Assembly: GCA_963693315.1 (NCBI GenBank)
Contig: OY856186.1
Location: 132,608,186-132,672,185 of the forward strand
Reading direction: 5' to 3'
DNA: 64,000 bases
Source of the DNA: Diogma glabrata
Lineage: Eukaryota > Arthropoda > Insecta > Diptera > Cylindrotomidae
The notes beneath the pieces are model-generated. The model saw only the letters and a program-made list of their open reading frames with translations, did no database searches and was not told the DNA's origin. The first letter of the stretch is position 1. The number at the start of each line of letters is the position of its first letter. Made by a program: the position numbers and the translations under genes. Positions 1-12,340 of the stretch are shown here, piece by piece.

Positions 1-255
1 ACACAATTGACGATAAGCGTTAATCAAAGCTTCAACTTTTTTCCTAACAGCAGCATCATCAGTCGTAGTAATTGAATCAATGTTCTATTAAGTTTGAACA
101 ACAGCATTAAACATTTATGTTTTTGGTCAACAGCATTAAACATTTATCAGATGACAAGAACCAGATTCCGAAAACAGTATTGAACGAATGAACATCATGT
201 ATCTACTTTTTATTACTTGCGGAAAACTGATAGAATAAAAAGTTCACGGAAAACT

Positions 256-2675
256 GATAGAATAAAATAATCGGTTGGAAAAAAATTAAATAATTCGTTT
301 TGTAATTAACTTTGAAATAAAAATATTAAAAAAACTTTTTTAAAGATGGCGCTAGGGTCGAAGATCAATTGGAATTTAATTAATGTTTTTTCTGAAAATA
401 GTTCTATCCTTACTCTACAATATTTTGTACAATACTACAATAATAATTAATTACAAAGAGCGTTAAATCGTGTTCTTGAGATATTTAATTTTAAAGATTT
501 TTGGTCCAACTAAAATTCGAATTTTTCTTCATTTTTTCGAACTTCAGTGGTTAAAATGTTTTGTTGATAAAAATTGTTCGAAAAAATAATGAACAATTAG
601 AATTATAGACGGACTAAAAATCTTTAAAATTAAATATCTCAAGAACACGGATCAACACTTCTTTGTAAATTTGATATACAGGTAACTCTTGAATTATGTG
701 CACTTGAATTATGCGATTTTGGTTATATGCGATTCAAAATTTGTGTCGAAATTTTCAATTATGCGCTTAAATTTTAGTTTAGTGCGATTAAAAATTTGGT
801 ATAACTTTTAATACACATAAACAAACGCATGTTTTTGTGAGACCTAGGCCGGGAACTGTTGCAATGTATTTTTGTGACTCTGATAAACAAGGTAGATTAT
901 AACTGAAAGTGAATAAATATTTAAAAGCTCTAGATTACACACATATCTCAAAGCAAGAAAAAAGCACAAGGATTTTAATCCGCATGAGTTCACGTTTCTT
1001 TATTATTATAAAGTAATGGATGAGGCGATTTTGTAACGAAATTATCTTTGCTCTACCACAATCTTTCAAACATTTTCATATGGGTAAATTACAAGTTTCT
1101 TGTGGTTCTCCAAAATATTTGTCCCAGATGAGAAGTAGAAATAAAGATTTTTAAAATGTTGCTCATCATTGATATTGCTTTTGGCATTTAACAGATCTTA
1201 ACCGTTCCAATATTAAATTAATTTTTTACCAATCTAATACAATTGTTCTGTAGTCGTTAGAATTATTAGCAAATTATTTTTGCGAGTAGCATTTGCATTC
1301 TTTCTGGATAAATTAGATAAAAATAACGCATCTCCCAAACTTTCACAAGTGGTTAGATATAAAATAAGCTTCAATTAAGTTAAAAAAAAAAAGGCTATTC
1401 CATCTTTTTTTCAATTACACTGTTTTTTTCTTATGTTACACCGTTAAAAATTATTTCAAAAAATTAACAGTGTACATTTTTAAAAACTTTGTTTTAATAC
1501 CTATTCAACGACATACCATTTATGAAAATCGATTGAGTAGTTTTTCTACAATCGCTCGTCAAAATGCACTCACATCACAAAATAACAAAAAATTGAGGGG
1601 CACCCTGTGAAGACCCCTGGTCGAAAAAAAAAAATTCTAAGAGAACTTGTATTTTTTATTTATCAAAGACTATCTATAAACAAAAAATAATCAAAATTAA
1701 AAGGGGTCAAGTCAAACCGTTGTTTAATCTTCGTGAAATTGCTCACAAATATTTTATTGGACGGAATTGCTATTGTCAATCAACAACAAGTTTTTTGAGA
1801 CCATGGACTGATATATGGTCATAGGCATAAAATATCAGCGTGATTTTCGAAGATTATGGCTGCATATTTTGAATCAAACTAACAGACAGATCTCTCTAAA
1901 AAGCAATCATTATTCATTACTAATAACTTTTATAAGTCTTAAAACTACAGTAAATATTTGCGGTAATGAAAACGTAATAATAACATTTACAATATAACAG
2001 AAAGTGACGACTAATGTTTTGTCAGAAAAGCGAGGACGATAATGTCAAATTAGTGAATCAAAAAAGTCAAATTAGAGAATTATTATATACATAACTATGT
2101 TATCGCCTTTATGTTTTGTATTACATAAACTATTTGATTTTCCAATGAGTAGAAAAATTTGTTTTATTTACAAATAATGGTGAAAATGGCTGTTTTTGAT
2201 CAAAAACATTTTTCTTTGGTACCAAACCCTTAATTTTGTATACATCCTTAGTCTCGAATTATGCGGTTTTAAATTGTGCGCTGTTTTGACGGTCCCAAAC
2301 TACCGCATAATTCAAGGGACACCTGTATTTTAAAGTAATGTAGAACTACATTTAAAAGAAAAAAGTTAAAATTTAATTGAATTTAAAATTTTTTGTTAAT
2401 GGAAGTTGTTTGAAAAGATGATGCAAAATTAGAATTTTAGTCGTACTAAAAATCTTTAAAATTAAATATCTCAAGTATAATAATTGAAGCCTCTTTGTAA
2501 ATCTGGAATATTTTAGGGTAATAATAGGACTACTTTCAGGAAAAAAATTAATTAAATTCCAATTGATCTTCAACCCTAGCGCCATATTTAAAAAGTTTTT
2601 TAATATTTTTATTTAAAAATTAATTACAAAAACAATTAATTAATTTTTTTTCAAACGACTAACTAATCATCTATC
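256..2675. repeat. Fold-back (palindromic) repeat, interrupted
   Basis: The two ends are inverted copies of each other. Sequence from about 256 to 510, including a gatggcgctagggt block at 346, reappears as its reverse complement from about 2675 back to 2340 (ccctagcgccat near 2573-2584). A second inner inverted pair (atatttaattttaaagattt near 480 and its complement near 617) lies in the left half. No coding capacity is seen. The simplest reading is a non-autonomous fold-back element or large MITE that was later hit by the pogo-like element at 679-2325. I could not identify a target duplication. Positions 1-255 to the left hold nothing I recognise. Confidence 0.65.
679..2325. mobile_element. 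pogo/Tigger-like DNA transposon remnant
   Basis: Terminal inverted repeats match at the ends: the left starts CAGGTAACTCTTGAATTATG and the right, read inward, starts CAGGTGTCCCTTGAATTATG. Further copies of the ATTATGCG motif follow inside. The element is flanked by TA on both sides (677-678 and 2326-2327), the duplication used by pogo/Tc1/mariner elements, and CAGG-starting ends are typical of Tigger/pogo. The 1647 bp interior has no open frame longer than about 60 codons, so it is a non-autonomous or fully decayed copy. It sits inside the fold-back repeat 256-2675 and is therefore younger. Confidence 0.75.
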
Positions 2676-2784
2676 AAACAAAAAAAAATGTTGCTGAAAT
2701 CGGTAATTTCAAAGCTACATCGGATTGGCAGAATTTTCATTTTTCATGCATGTTGGGGTGCCCCAAGTGCATAGTTTGACTTTC

Positions 2785-3692
<908 letters not shown>

Positions 3693-3694
3693 AC

Positions 3695-3696
<2 letters not shown>

Positions 3697-3785
<89 letters not shown>
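3697..3785. repeat. (TA)n microsatellite
   Basis: Alternating TA with one phase break, directly at the truncated 5' end of the LINE fragment. Together with 2876-3142 it frames the LINE on both sides. Confidence 0.95.
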
Positions 3786-3788
<3 letters not shown>

Positions 3789-4519
3789 GGTGCTTTTTTT
3801 TATATATATATACTAGCATGACCCCCCTACGCTTATATATAAAGTTTTTGCGCAGACATTTTGTTGACGTAGTAGCAATGGTTTTAAAAGGTGGTAATGA
3901 AAAATGGCAGCATAATTTTTAATTTTACTATTTTAAAATATGAATGAAAAATAATCAGCACTCTAGCTGATTTGTTTAGATATATAAAAAATTAGCAATT
4001 AAATAAGTTTTTAAGTTAGCAATAAAACAATTTAAATGACTTGTTGAATTAGTAGAGGTGTTTCATCTCTATATAGAACATTATACAGTAGAAAAATGGA
4101 TTCACAAATGTTCACAGTGCTCATTTTTTGTATTTGTACCCGACACGAAACACACAAAAACTGTTCTAAAGAAGTTTTCTGAGAGAAAATGAAAAATACT
4201 GTCAAATTGCAAAATTCAAGTGAATTATAATATTTACTGTGATCTTAATCACTCAGAAAATCTCAAAATTTTATTTTTCACACCAAATAGCGTAAAAGTT
4301 TTGTTTATTTAACATCCGTCGCATATTGCCGCTATCTCATAAGAAAGAAAAACTCGAGAAAACTCGTAAAGATAACATTCAATTTACATTGTGTCATTTT
4401 TATTGCAACTTATTTATTTTAATATGGAACGAATTTCAAAAATGTCGTTTAAATTCTATTTATTTATTCAACTACTTGTGGGTACACTATATTTTTTGTT
4501 TTTCTGTCTGGTGCGTACG
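3786..4519. other. AT-rich stretch without a recognised gene
   Basis: No supported coding region, RNA gene or repeat edge was found. Short open frames here lack any family motif. The left end of element B (tail sequence) begins somewhere near 4520. Confidence 0.5.
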
Positions 4520-4539
4520 CGAATAAATACCAATCAAGA

Positions 4540-4740
4540 AAATAGAACGGTTCAGATCTTGTATAGTCCGGGCTCGAACCCACACCGTACAATCATATAG
4601 GCATGAACGACCCCATCGAATATCACATCCCATCATGTAAGAAGTGATCATATGCAATCAACCCGAAGAGGATGAACACCTGAGAAAGAAAACACAATCC
4701 CGAACCCACGAAATGAGGATCAGACTGAGCTAGTCGTCAA
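4540..4740 (-). other. tRNA-like (A box/B box) sequences in element B tail
   Basis: On the minus strand an A-box-like ctagctcagtctg (near 4728) is followed by a B-box-like gtgggttcggg (near 4700) and, about 110 bp on, by a second B-box-like tgtgggttcgagccc (near 4578). The second block aligns with the tRNA-Lys-like sequence of element A at 22270-22345. The anticodon arm is missing here, so this is not a functional tRNA. It is a degenerate tRNA-derived insert or SINE carried in the retrotransposon tail. Confidence 0.55.
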
Positions 4741-5117
4741 AACAGAGAAAAATAAATTTGTCTTTTCTTCCTAACAAACGCGACATTATATATAATAATA
4801 AGACAACATTTTCCAAAAAAATGAATGACATTGAATTAACAAGTTTCCTTCGAACATCCGTAAAAACGCTTATAGAGATACAAAGCTTACAGCATACAAG
4901 CTTTAACAAATACGTCCGCAGTTGGAAAAAGTATTTATATAAGTTCGTCGTATTCAATAAATGGATACTCGTATGAGCACTCAAGTAGTTCATTTAATCA
5001 AAACCATTCAAAATTATTGAAAGCTGTGAACCGTGTAGCTCAGTGGCTAGTTATCTGTTATCAATATATCAATTGGAACACACCAACACATTAGAACAGT
5101 CAAAAGGATTTCATTAC

Positions 5118-5789
5118 TCACCCCTCAATAGGCATGCCGGTCACTGTAAACAATCTATAAAAAAATAATAACTGAGTGTATAGCATCACGATGCAAACTG
5201 TCGTCGAGGCCAATGGAAAGTTACCTGATACACTCTGCGGCCAAACGGGTTCACTTACAAAAGAAGAAAATTTTTCTTTAAAATCTGAATTATTTAATAG
5301 AATAAAAACCAAAAGCAACAGAATTTCCTTACTAATGATAAGTAGTTAGTAGGGAAAGGGTTATATCCAATATGTTTGGCTTATAACACCAATTGATAGA
5401 GGGAAAGCGCTTTCGGAACCACAAAAAAGTTTCAACGAACTGCTTATGAAACTCTTACTAGTTGTGGGAACTACCTTCAATAAATTAATTCACACATTTA
5501 AGAGACTTCCAAATTTATCTGAAGCAGGCGATTTAAAATCCATCGTTAATTTAATCGTTTCTGCTTGTGCTCTTTCAATATGCGAATTGATATAGAAAAT
5601 TCTGAAGCTTTTACGACTGTTAGAAATGAAATGTAAATGAACCATACGCTTTTGAAATTTGTAACACTCATTGTATAAATATATGCCTAAGGAAGCGCTC
5701 TCATGCTCTACGACGTACGGTAACACCAGGTGGATGGTAAAGAACCCGAAAGAGAAACAAAGAAAAATGTAATACCTTAACGGTACCAT
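5118..5789 (-). pseudogene. Third ORF of element B (post-integrase, hydrophobic N-terminus)
   Basis: A 99-codon frame starts with ATG at 5789 and runs to 5490. Its first 25 residues are strongly hydrophobic (YYIFLCFSFGFF, then TIHLVLP), like a signal peptide or membrane anchor, followed by a conserved YLYNECY motif. After frame disruptions a second block at 5318-5118 ends in another hydrophobic run (VMLYTQLLFFYRLF). Element A has the homologous reading frame at 21475-21925 with the same hydrophobic start and YLYNECY, so this is a real third ORF of the family. Its place after integrase is that of an env-like gene, but no fusion peptide, furin site or known family is recognisable. Function unknown. 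Confidence 0.55.
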
Positions 5790-6584
5790 TCAGACTGTAA
5801 TGAAGCGTAATTCAAACTTCGTAATTGAAAGTCGAACCACTTTTCCACACGCATTGAATTTGCATTAACAGAAACTTTCATAGTTGTTTTCGTTTTTCCC
5901 TGGCACATAGGTTCTTGTACTCAATCCATAGTCGTCATCTACAATGGTGTCCGTTTAAAATTTGTCATGAACGGTTGTGCAATTTCCCTAATTTGAATTC
6001 GCTCTATTTTCCAAAAGATAGGAAGAATCAATCAATGGGTCACTTCTCGGTTATTGTATTGTCATGAACCTTTGGAGTTGCTTTTGCTTCATTTTATAAA
6101 ATGTAATTTCCTACAATCATTTCGTAATAAATATTTCTGTTTATAATTCCTTTCCAAATTTAGTACAAGTTAATAGTGAAGACTCTTTAGTGGGTACACA
6201 TATTTAACGAAAGAGAATATCCAATAAACAATTTATCGTGTTTATCGATTTGTTATTGTTTGCAGGCGGTGTGACTTTAACCATGAATACGTGGTTAAAT
6301 ATAGAGAATTTTTCTCATTCGATTTGATGTCTAAGGAGTTGACAGTTTTTTTTGGTTGATTGCTTTGTTGGACGTCAATACGTGGAATTCTTTGGTGTGT
6401 AATTCGTGTAATTCAAACGTGGAATTCTTTGGTCAATCAATAATAATAAAATATCCAAAAATACTTCACCATAGAATAAATTGTAAAATAATGGTAAATA
6501 CGGTGTGAAACTAATTTTGAAAAGCTGTGATAATAGCAGCCGTTTTTGGTTTTTGCTTTGATTGACGTCCATATGTGGAATTTA

Positions 6585-7150
6585 AAAAAAATTTCAATAA
6601 TTTATTAGCAAAATTAAACATAAACAGTCAAAAATTGGGTGATGAACCCGAAACGACGGACTTAGAAAAATAAATTTTATTCGATGCGAATTGTAAAGCG
6701 ATTAATAGTGAAAATGAAATCAAGAATAACAAACGGGATAAATCAAAGAAGTCGGTTGTTGAACGTAAATTGGTCGATCGTCAGTACATCGAAAGGGATT
6801 CAATGTTGCCGGATATGGGAGAAGTGAAACATATAAGAGCAATCTATAATATTGCTATTACATTTACAATATTTCTGGTTCCATATACGATTTGTTATAC
6901 TTTATCCCAGCATAATTTTCATTTTTATAAGCTGACAAATGAATTTAAAAATAAAATCGACATAGCTCTAATGATATGGTTCCCATCGTTAGCATGAACA
7001 TAACGGGGCCAACAGTTTTTTTTTGTTTTGGGCTAACAAATCAAGTTAGTTGTTTATAATCTCCCATTGGTAACATATATGGCATTATTGAAAAGAATAA
7101 TCGGACTGTTGATGAAAAGTTATGCATTTATATGAATAATCGGCCGTTGT
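6585..7150 (+). pseudogene. Sterol O-acyltransferase-like fragment inside the 5' LTR
   Basis: The conceptual translation includes ERDSMLPDMGEVKHIRAIYN followed by a hydrophobic segment (IAITFTIFLVPYTICYTL). In another frame, past a disruption near 6995, it gives a LLMKSYAFI block. These resemble, from memory of the family, the N-terminal cytosolic-to-first-membrane-helix part of SOAT/ACAT enzymes (RDSLLTDL, HIRxIYxxF) and their conserved LMK-HAF segment. SOAT is an endoplasmic reticulum MBOAT enzyme that esterifies sterols. Only a short piece is present, it contains stops and it lacks the catalytic histidine region. A GT-rich tract follows at 7147-7210. The same fragment is in the 3' LTR at 25213-25830. 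Confidence 0.5.
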
Positions 7151-7361
7151 GTGTGTGTCTGGGTATAAGTGTGTGTTTGTGAGTGTATGAGGTATGAGAG
7201 CGTGTGAATATTTGCTGTGAATGGTGGGGGTTGGACGTGGTGGTTGTAGTTCTTTCACATAAGGGGGTCGCCAGAGTCTACTCATTTCACTTGTGTTTTT
7301 TTTTCCAATCCGTTTATTTGGTCTCGAAATACGAATACAACACTGTTATTTGTAATGGAGC

Positions 7362-8680
7362 TGTTCTGCCACTATCTTGCGGCTTGGACTTTTACTAACC
7401 AATTAGTACTTCAAAAGAAAGTATTCGATTCACGTAACTCGTATTTATCTAGGTATAACTACGACCACCGGTCAGCCCCTGACGAACCTAAACCCGGAAA
7501 TCTCTTATAAAAAAAAATGGGAGAAATTCACTCTGACATTCCTTTAGAATTGTCTAAATTAAGTAATATAGATAATAAACAAGGAAAAGAAATTTCCATT
7601 TCGACATACAATTAAAAGAAAATTAATCTAATAATAAACTTACAGCTATTTCCGACTAAATTGATTGATGATTCAGAATACTTCCAAATTATGTCCTTTC
7701 CTCTATCTTAAGCAAATTTATCATAAATCCAGTTGAATTAAATAAATATATTCCTCCTTTTTCTTATTTGTATTTCCCAAACAGGCACTATTGATATCAG
7801 TTAATTTCTTTGTTATAACCAGAACATTAAATTCCCTCCCCCGTATGTCCTTCAATATAATTTGCTCCACAATTATCGATCTTGGATCTTCCCTTCACCC
7901 TATCATTCCATGTAACTTTATTTTTCTAATACCAAGACCCAAAATGACCGTCACCAAATCGAAACACTCTTGGAATTTCTATTGAATGCATTATGGTTAT
8001 TCTTATATTTAATAATTTTGTTGTTTGCACCTGGATCATAAAGTAAAACCAATTAAATTTAAAATTTCTGTAATTCGTTTTAATAAACAAAGGTTTTATT
8101 TTCCATATTTATTGTTTTAACACTTTATCTCTAATAAAATGAGATTAAACTTTTCAATTTCCTTAATAAGAAAACAGAATAATCTATGATACTTATCATA
8201 TTAGTATATACAGCAAACATGAAGTTAATTTTTTATAATATGTTTAGCAACAACTCGACTGTTATTTTTTTGATTTGTTAATTTCTTTTCTTTTGAAAAA
8301 CAATTTAGATAATTTACCGTATATTTGCATTGATTTTATCATCAAAAAAATGGAATCGAACTTGTTCAATTACTTAAAACAGAATGCCAAAATGGAATGT
8401 TTTAAAATTTCAACATCGAAGAAACAATCGAAAAAAAAAATGTGATTTATGACGTTTCTTCTTCTTAACAAAAATCAAGCAGCGCTGAGTAAGCGTTCTT
8501 TTTTTTTTAATTTGTGATAATATTTGAAATTAGGCATGTTCGTGGTATTTAAAAAAACCGTTAAACTATTATGATGAAAAAAATGAAAATGGAATGTGAA
8601 ATTATTTTGTAACTGAATCGAGGAAAAAAAAAATAGGGATTGGTTTTAGTATTATTATTTAGAATATAGCCGACGTTACA
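7362..8680. mobile_element. Solo LTR of another retrotransposon
   Basis: A 1319 bp block begins TGTTCTGCCACT, ends GACGTTACA and is flanked by GAGC on both sides (7358-7361 and 8681-8684). Its absence from the homologous 3' LTR of element A (the sequence is continuous near 26050) defines the insertion. There is no coding capacity and no primer site, as expected of a solo LTR left by recombination. It is unrelated to the LTRs of elements A, C or F in this window as far as I can see by eye. Confidence 0.7.
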
Positions 8681-8807
8681 GAGCAGCAGGATACTTTTCT
8701 CGACCCCATAGGCTGAAGCTAGCTTGGGGCTAAATAAATCTCATCCAGGTGCGCGACCTGCTATACCACTTCGTTGCTATGCCACGAAGAAGCTCTTCAC
8801 TACAAAT

Positions 8808-8825
8808 TGGCGCCCAACGTGGGGC
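8808..8825 (+). other. Primer binding site, tRNA-Lys(CTT)
   Basis: TGGCGCCCAACGTGGGGC lies three bases after the 5' LTR and is the exact complement of the 3' end (with CCA) of insect tRNA-Lys with anticodon CTT. It is where reverse transcription of element A would be primed. It fixes the strand of the element and the 3' end of the 5' LTR. Confidence 0.9.
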
Positions 8826-10523
8826 CCCTCTAAGGGCCACTGCAGCGATGTAGTACCCTGGAGGAGCCCCTCCATAAAACAAAAAACTTGAAAATTTTTT
8901 TTTTTAATTTTTTTTCTTCAAATAAATTTCTATTTCCACCACTACAATAGCTAAATACTCTAACGACGTGGAAGCGACGTATAGCTTCATGTATGCAGGA
9001 GCGGAGGTAGTCTGAGGTGCCTCAGATTATATCCGATGGGGTTTTGGGTCCCCACGTCTCCGAGCTAACTCTCCTCTTGTTTTTTCTCTTTTAACGCAAG
9101 GATGGAAATAATTCTTAGGAATTATTCCCAATGGGCATTACAACCCCACGTTCCCTAGTTACGGGTTGGGTTTCTGGGGATGCCGGGAAGGTCGAGGGTG
9201 ACTCAAGTGTCAGGCCTAGATTGGTGAGGATTGGTGTATACGCCAATCCTCATCCAAGCCTGGTCACCTGGTCATGCCTCGAGTTCACGGTTTCTTCGGG
9301 ATCTGACTCGCACTATCTATTGCATAACGTTGGAGTCCCCTCCCTGCAAAGTTAGCACCCTATGGTCTGAGTTTTCCAGTTCTCACGAATGATACTGGGG
9401 AACATCTTCCAAGGCAGTCTGATCAACTGCTGAGGGAAGAGTTCGCCCAGCCTTCATGTCGTGAGTTAATTGGATTAGCTCAGATCATAGCACCTCCCCG
9501 TATGTGTCGTCGGTTTGGATCGCGGATGAGAGGTGTCGTATGATTGAATGGTGGTTCAGAGGGTATACCCTCTGACCATCCCAGCGACACTTGTCATCCG
9601 GGTGACATGCCAACAACACATACCCCATCTTATTCCTTTCCCACCTTACCTTCCCCCCATCCTTATCCATCCCATCTTGTTCCCTTTCCCTTACCTAATC
9701 CCATCCTTTAACGTAGTCTCATTTCAATTTTCTTTGGTCCCATAAAAAAGAAAAAACATTAACAACTATTATCAAAAGAAAGAACGGCGATCACCACCTC
9801 CAACCCAGCAGTGGTTTGTCCTCCCCTCCTCAGTACGCAACTATTAAAAATAAAAAACTGCTGATAATTCCAGGTTTTTTTTCTCTAAAAATTTTAGGAG
9901 CCAGCTATATTAAAATACCAAACAATCAAGATATATTAAATACAAAAATCAAGATATATTAAACACAAAAATCAAGATATATTAATTATAAAAATCAAGG
10001 AAATTATAAGACAAAGAATTAAGGACAAAAACAAAATCAAATTCAGGATAGAGGACAACAGTCACCATAAATATCAAACGCATCAATATGTATCAAATTG
10101 CATGATATTTTTAATTTTTTTTTTGCATGTTAGTTTTAATTTTTCTTAGTTTTATATAGGCAAAAAACAAAAAACAAATTTTTCTCTCCTTGCCTTACCA
10201 GTGGCCGTGTTACTGACCTTAATATTTTTTTTTGTCTACCACGTATTTTTTTCGGGATTCCAGATTCGCCCAGGAATTGAATCTCGGACTGTTTCATGTT
10301 TCCATTGTCCGCAATAGTATAGCTTACGTGTTTTATCTAGAACTTTCCTTCCTTTTGTAACCGTGTTACAAAATTTTTTTTTAATTCTTTCCAAATTCCA
10401 CCGTCTGCAATATTTTAGTATACTAGTTTTCTCTTTACCCATCAATTTGTTTTTGGTTTTTCTCGCTAAGGAAAAACGAATTTTCTTTCAGGTATTGCAC
10501 AACTGTTTAAATCCTCAATTACC
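8826..10523 (+). other. Untranslated leader of element A
   Basis: This 1.7 kb stretch between primer site and gag has no supported ORF. From 8826 to 9700 it is clearly more GC-rich than its surroundings and holds strong palindromes: one at 9225-9252 (TGAGGATTGG, then CCAATCCTCA), with outer arms extending to 9211-9263, and one at about 9547-9580 (TCAGAGGGTATACCCTCTGA). Both are centred on GTATAC. In retroviruses such leader hairpins serve dimerisation and packaging; here that is inference. From 9890 it becomes AT-rich with a repeated aaaaatcaagatatatta motif (9925-10000). Confidence 0.6.
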
Positions 10524-12270
10524 ATGTCAGCACCTAATCAAATTAATTTCTCCAATATGACCAACCACTTTACATTGTGCCAACAGGAGATTGTACCTGC
10601 AGATGCTAAGACAATCACTCGTTGCAACCAGTTGTTTCATGATATGTGTCTTAACGACTGGCTGTTGCAACATGACACCTGCGCGCTATGCAGAACCACT
10701 TGTGTTCGCGCTGATCTACGAAGGTTACCACGAATGACCACTGTCAATAATCAGACAGTCGTTCCACCACCTTCTCGAGCTATGACTCGAGCGCTCGCTG
10801 CAGAAATGCAACGACGACAGTTTAGCGTTGGCCATCAACACTCATCTACTCGGGTACCAATTGAACTTCCGCCTTCTCGACACGCTAACGAAGCTAGGGT
10901 TGACGTAGCTCGGAGAAGTCTTGAGCAAGCCGGAGCCGCAGCTGTGTTGCGAGATTTGCACAAAACAATTCTTACTCAGCTAGACCATGAAATGGCCGTA
11001 ATTAGCGATTCACTGGGTCTAAACCGTTCTGCTGCACCAGAAGAACCAAATGCGGAATCTTGCTTCTCTCCACTGCGTCAATCGGCGCCATCGGCACACT
11101 CTATACGAGAAGATTTGGTACCCCAAAATGATCCACCGGCACAACCCATGTTCGCTGGACCTCATCCTGCTCCAATTAAAACTCGACCACATCTCGATCA
11201 ATACTCGGCCACCATACGAAATTGGAACCTTACTTTTTCCGGCAGACCTAATGGTCTGGATGTGGAAGCTTTTATCTTTAGAGTGGAGAGATTGACCGAG
11301 ATGTGTTTTCAAAGCGATTTTTCCATAATCACACGTAGCTTATATCTGCTGTTAACGGATAGAGCAGCTGAATGGTTCTGGTGATACTATCGCCATAACC
11401 GTCAGCTTGTATGGAATGACATTCGTCATGCTCTACGTGTCGAGTTTCAAGATAGACAAACAGATGAAGAAATAATGGAAAGGGTGAGGGCCAGAAAACA
11501 GAGGCCAACCGAATCGTTCGACGATTTTCTACAAGCTCAGTACAGACCGTCTGATAAATTAGTGATACCGATGGCTGATGCTGAACTGCGTTCGTTGATC
11601 CAAAATAATCTGCGAATCGAGATACGGCGAGAATTATTGTATATAACCATCTATAGCTTGGAACACCTTCGGCAGCTGTAGGGGGATAGGGAAAAGCTGT
11701 GGGCAGAACCGTTCTCAAAATTTCGCGATTTTAATTATCGACCGTCAGAACCGTTATCCAATTTATCAAATGATATTGAACATGAATTCTCTCAAGTAAG
11801 AATCAGCGAACTGCCTACAGAACCGTTATCCAATTTATCAAATGAAATAGCTGCCATCCAGCCAGCTCCTTCCATGAAACGTATAAACAACCACCCCATC
11901 GTTGGCACGATTGTCGTGAACCACAGCGATTGTTCTGTTGGGGTTGTGGGAAAGATGATATTGTTTGTCCTAATTGTGATCATTGTCAGAGAAACCGAAG
12001 AGGGGGCCAGAATCCTAACACCTTTTCTCGCTCCCAGAACCTGTCTAGACTCACCTAAGTCTAAAAATATTTTATCACCTAATTCTACAACTATTTCATC
12101 ATCTGATTCTAACAATACCTTTTCTCATGATACATTGTCGAACCCGGCTTCTATACATCCAACTTATTGGATAACTCTCAAACTACATCACCTATCAATA
12201 TTGCGAACAACTCCGAACCAGATGTTCTGATATCGACTCATGATGTAACTTTGAAGCTTTTAAAATGAAC
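10524..12270 (+). pseudogene. gag: gag of element A, with N-terminal RING-H2-like finger
   Basis: The frame opens at ATG 10524 (taccATGtc context). Residues 19-56 fit a RING-H2 finger: C19, C34, H39, C42, W46, C53 and C56 are in canonical spacing, ending CxLCR. The first Cys (here F16) and the first His (here Q36) are missing, so six of eight ligands remain in this copy. A Gypsy-type capsid domain follows near 11200 (NWNLTFSGRPNGLDVEAFI, then RAAEWFW). TGA at 11382-11384 and TAG at 11679-11681 interrupt the same frame. A frame change near 11900 precedes a zinc-knuckle-like Cys cluster (FCWGCGK, CPNCDHC) near 11930-11985. A 23 bp phrase is duplicated at about 11750 and 11822. Gag would form the particle; the RING suggests ubiquitin-related activity only by homology. 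Confidence 0.75.
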
Positions 12271-12340
12271 ACCCAATATCCTTGAACCACGCTCATTCGC
12301 TACTCCGATCAAATCTTTTCAACAACGACTGACAGATTAT

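Larger units (their letters stand above)
4520..5795 (-). mobile_element. Element B (Gypsy), 3' tail, separated from its pol by element A
   Basis: Read on the minus strand, 5795 down to about 4540 aligns with 21465-22345 of element A, the region after integrase. The matching pol half of B ends at 26175, and the four bases AGAC at 5792-5795 are repeated at 26175-26178. Removing 5796-26178 rejoins B: the integrase C-terminus region runs into the sequence that reads gtctgaatggtac in A at 21467. No 3' LTR of B is visible below 4540, so B is truncated at this end. It contains a third-ORF remnant and tRNA-like sequences, listed separately. Confidence 0.8.
5796..8804 (+). repeat. 5' LTR of element A (holds a solo-LTR insertion)
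   Basis: It begins TGTAATGAAG and ends CTTCACTACA, near-perfect inverted termini, and matches the 3' LTR at 22489-26174 in blocks: 5796-6580 with 22489-23262, 6585-7361 with 25275-26050, and 8681-8804 with 26046-26174. An AATAAA at 8733-8738 could be the polyadenylation signal. Without the 1323 bp solo-LTR insertion (LTR plus one duplication copy) it is about 1.69 kb. It lacks about 2 kb present in the 3' LTR (23263-25274). Confidence 0.8.

Noticed and set aside
9131..9355. 74-codon frame in the element A leader
   Set aside because: Open mainly because of local higher GC; overlaps strong palindromes and has no family resemblance.
11019..11312. Open frames on the opposite strand of gag and pol, for example 11019-11312 and 12496-12858
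   Set aside because: They mirror well-supported gag and protease coding on the plus strand and have no motif of their own.
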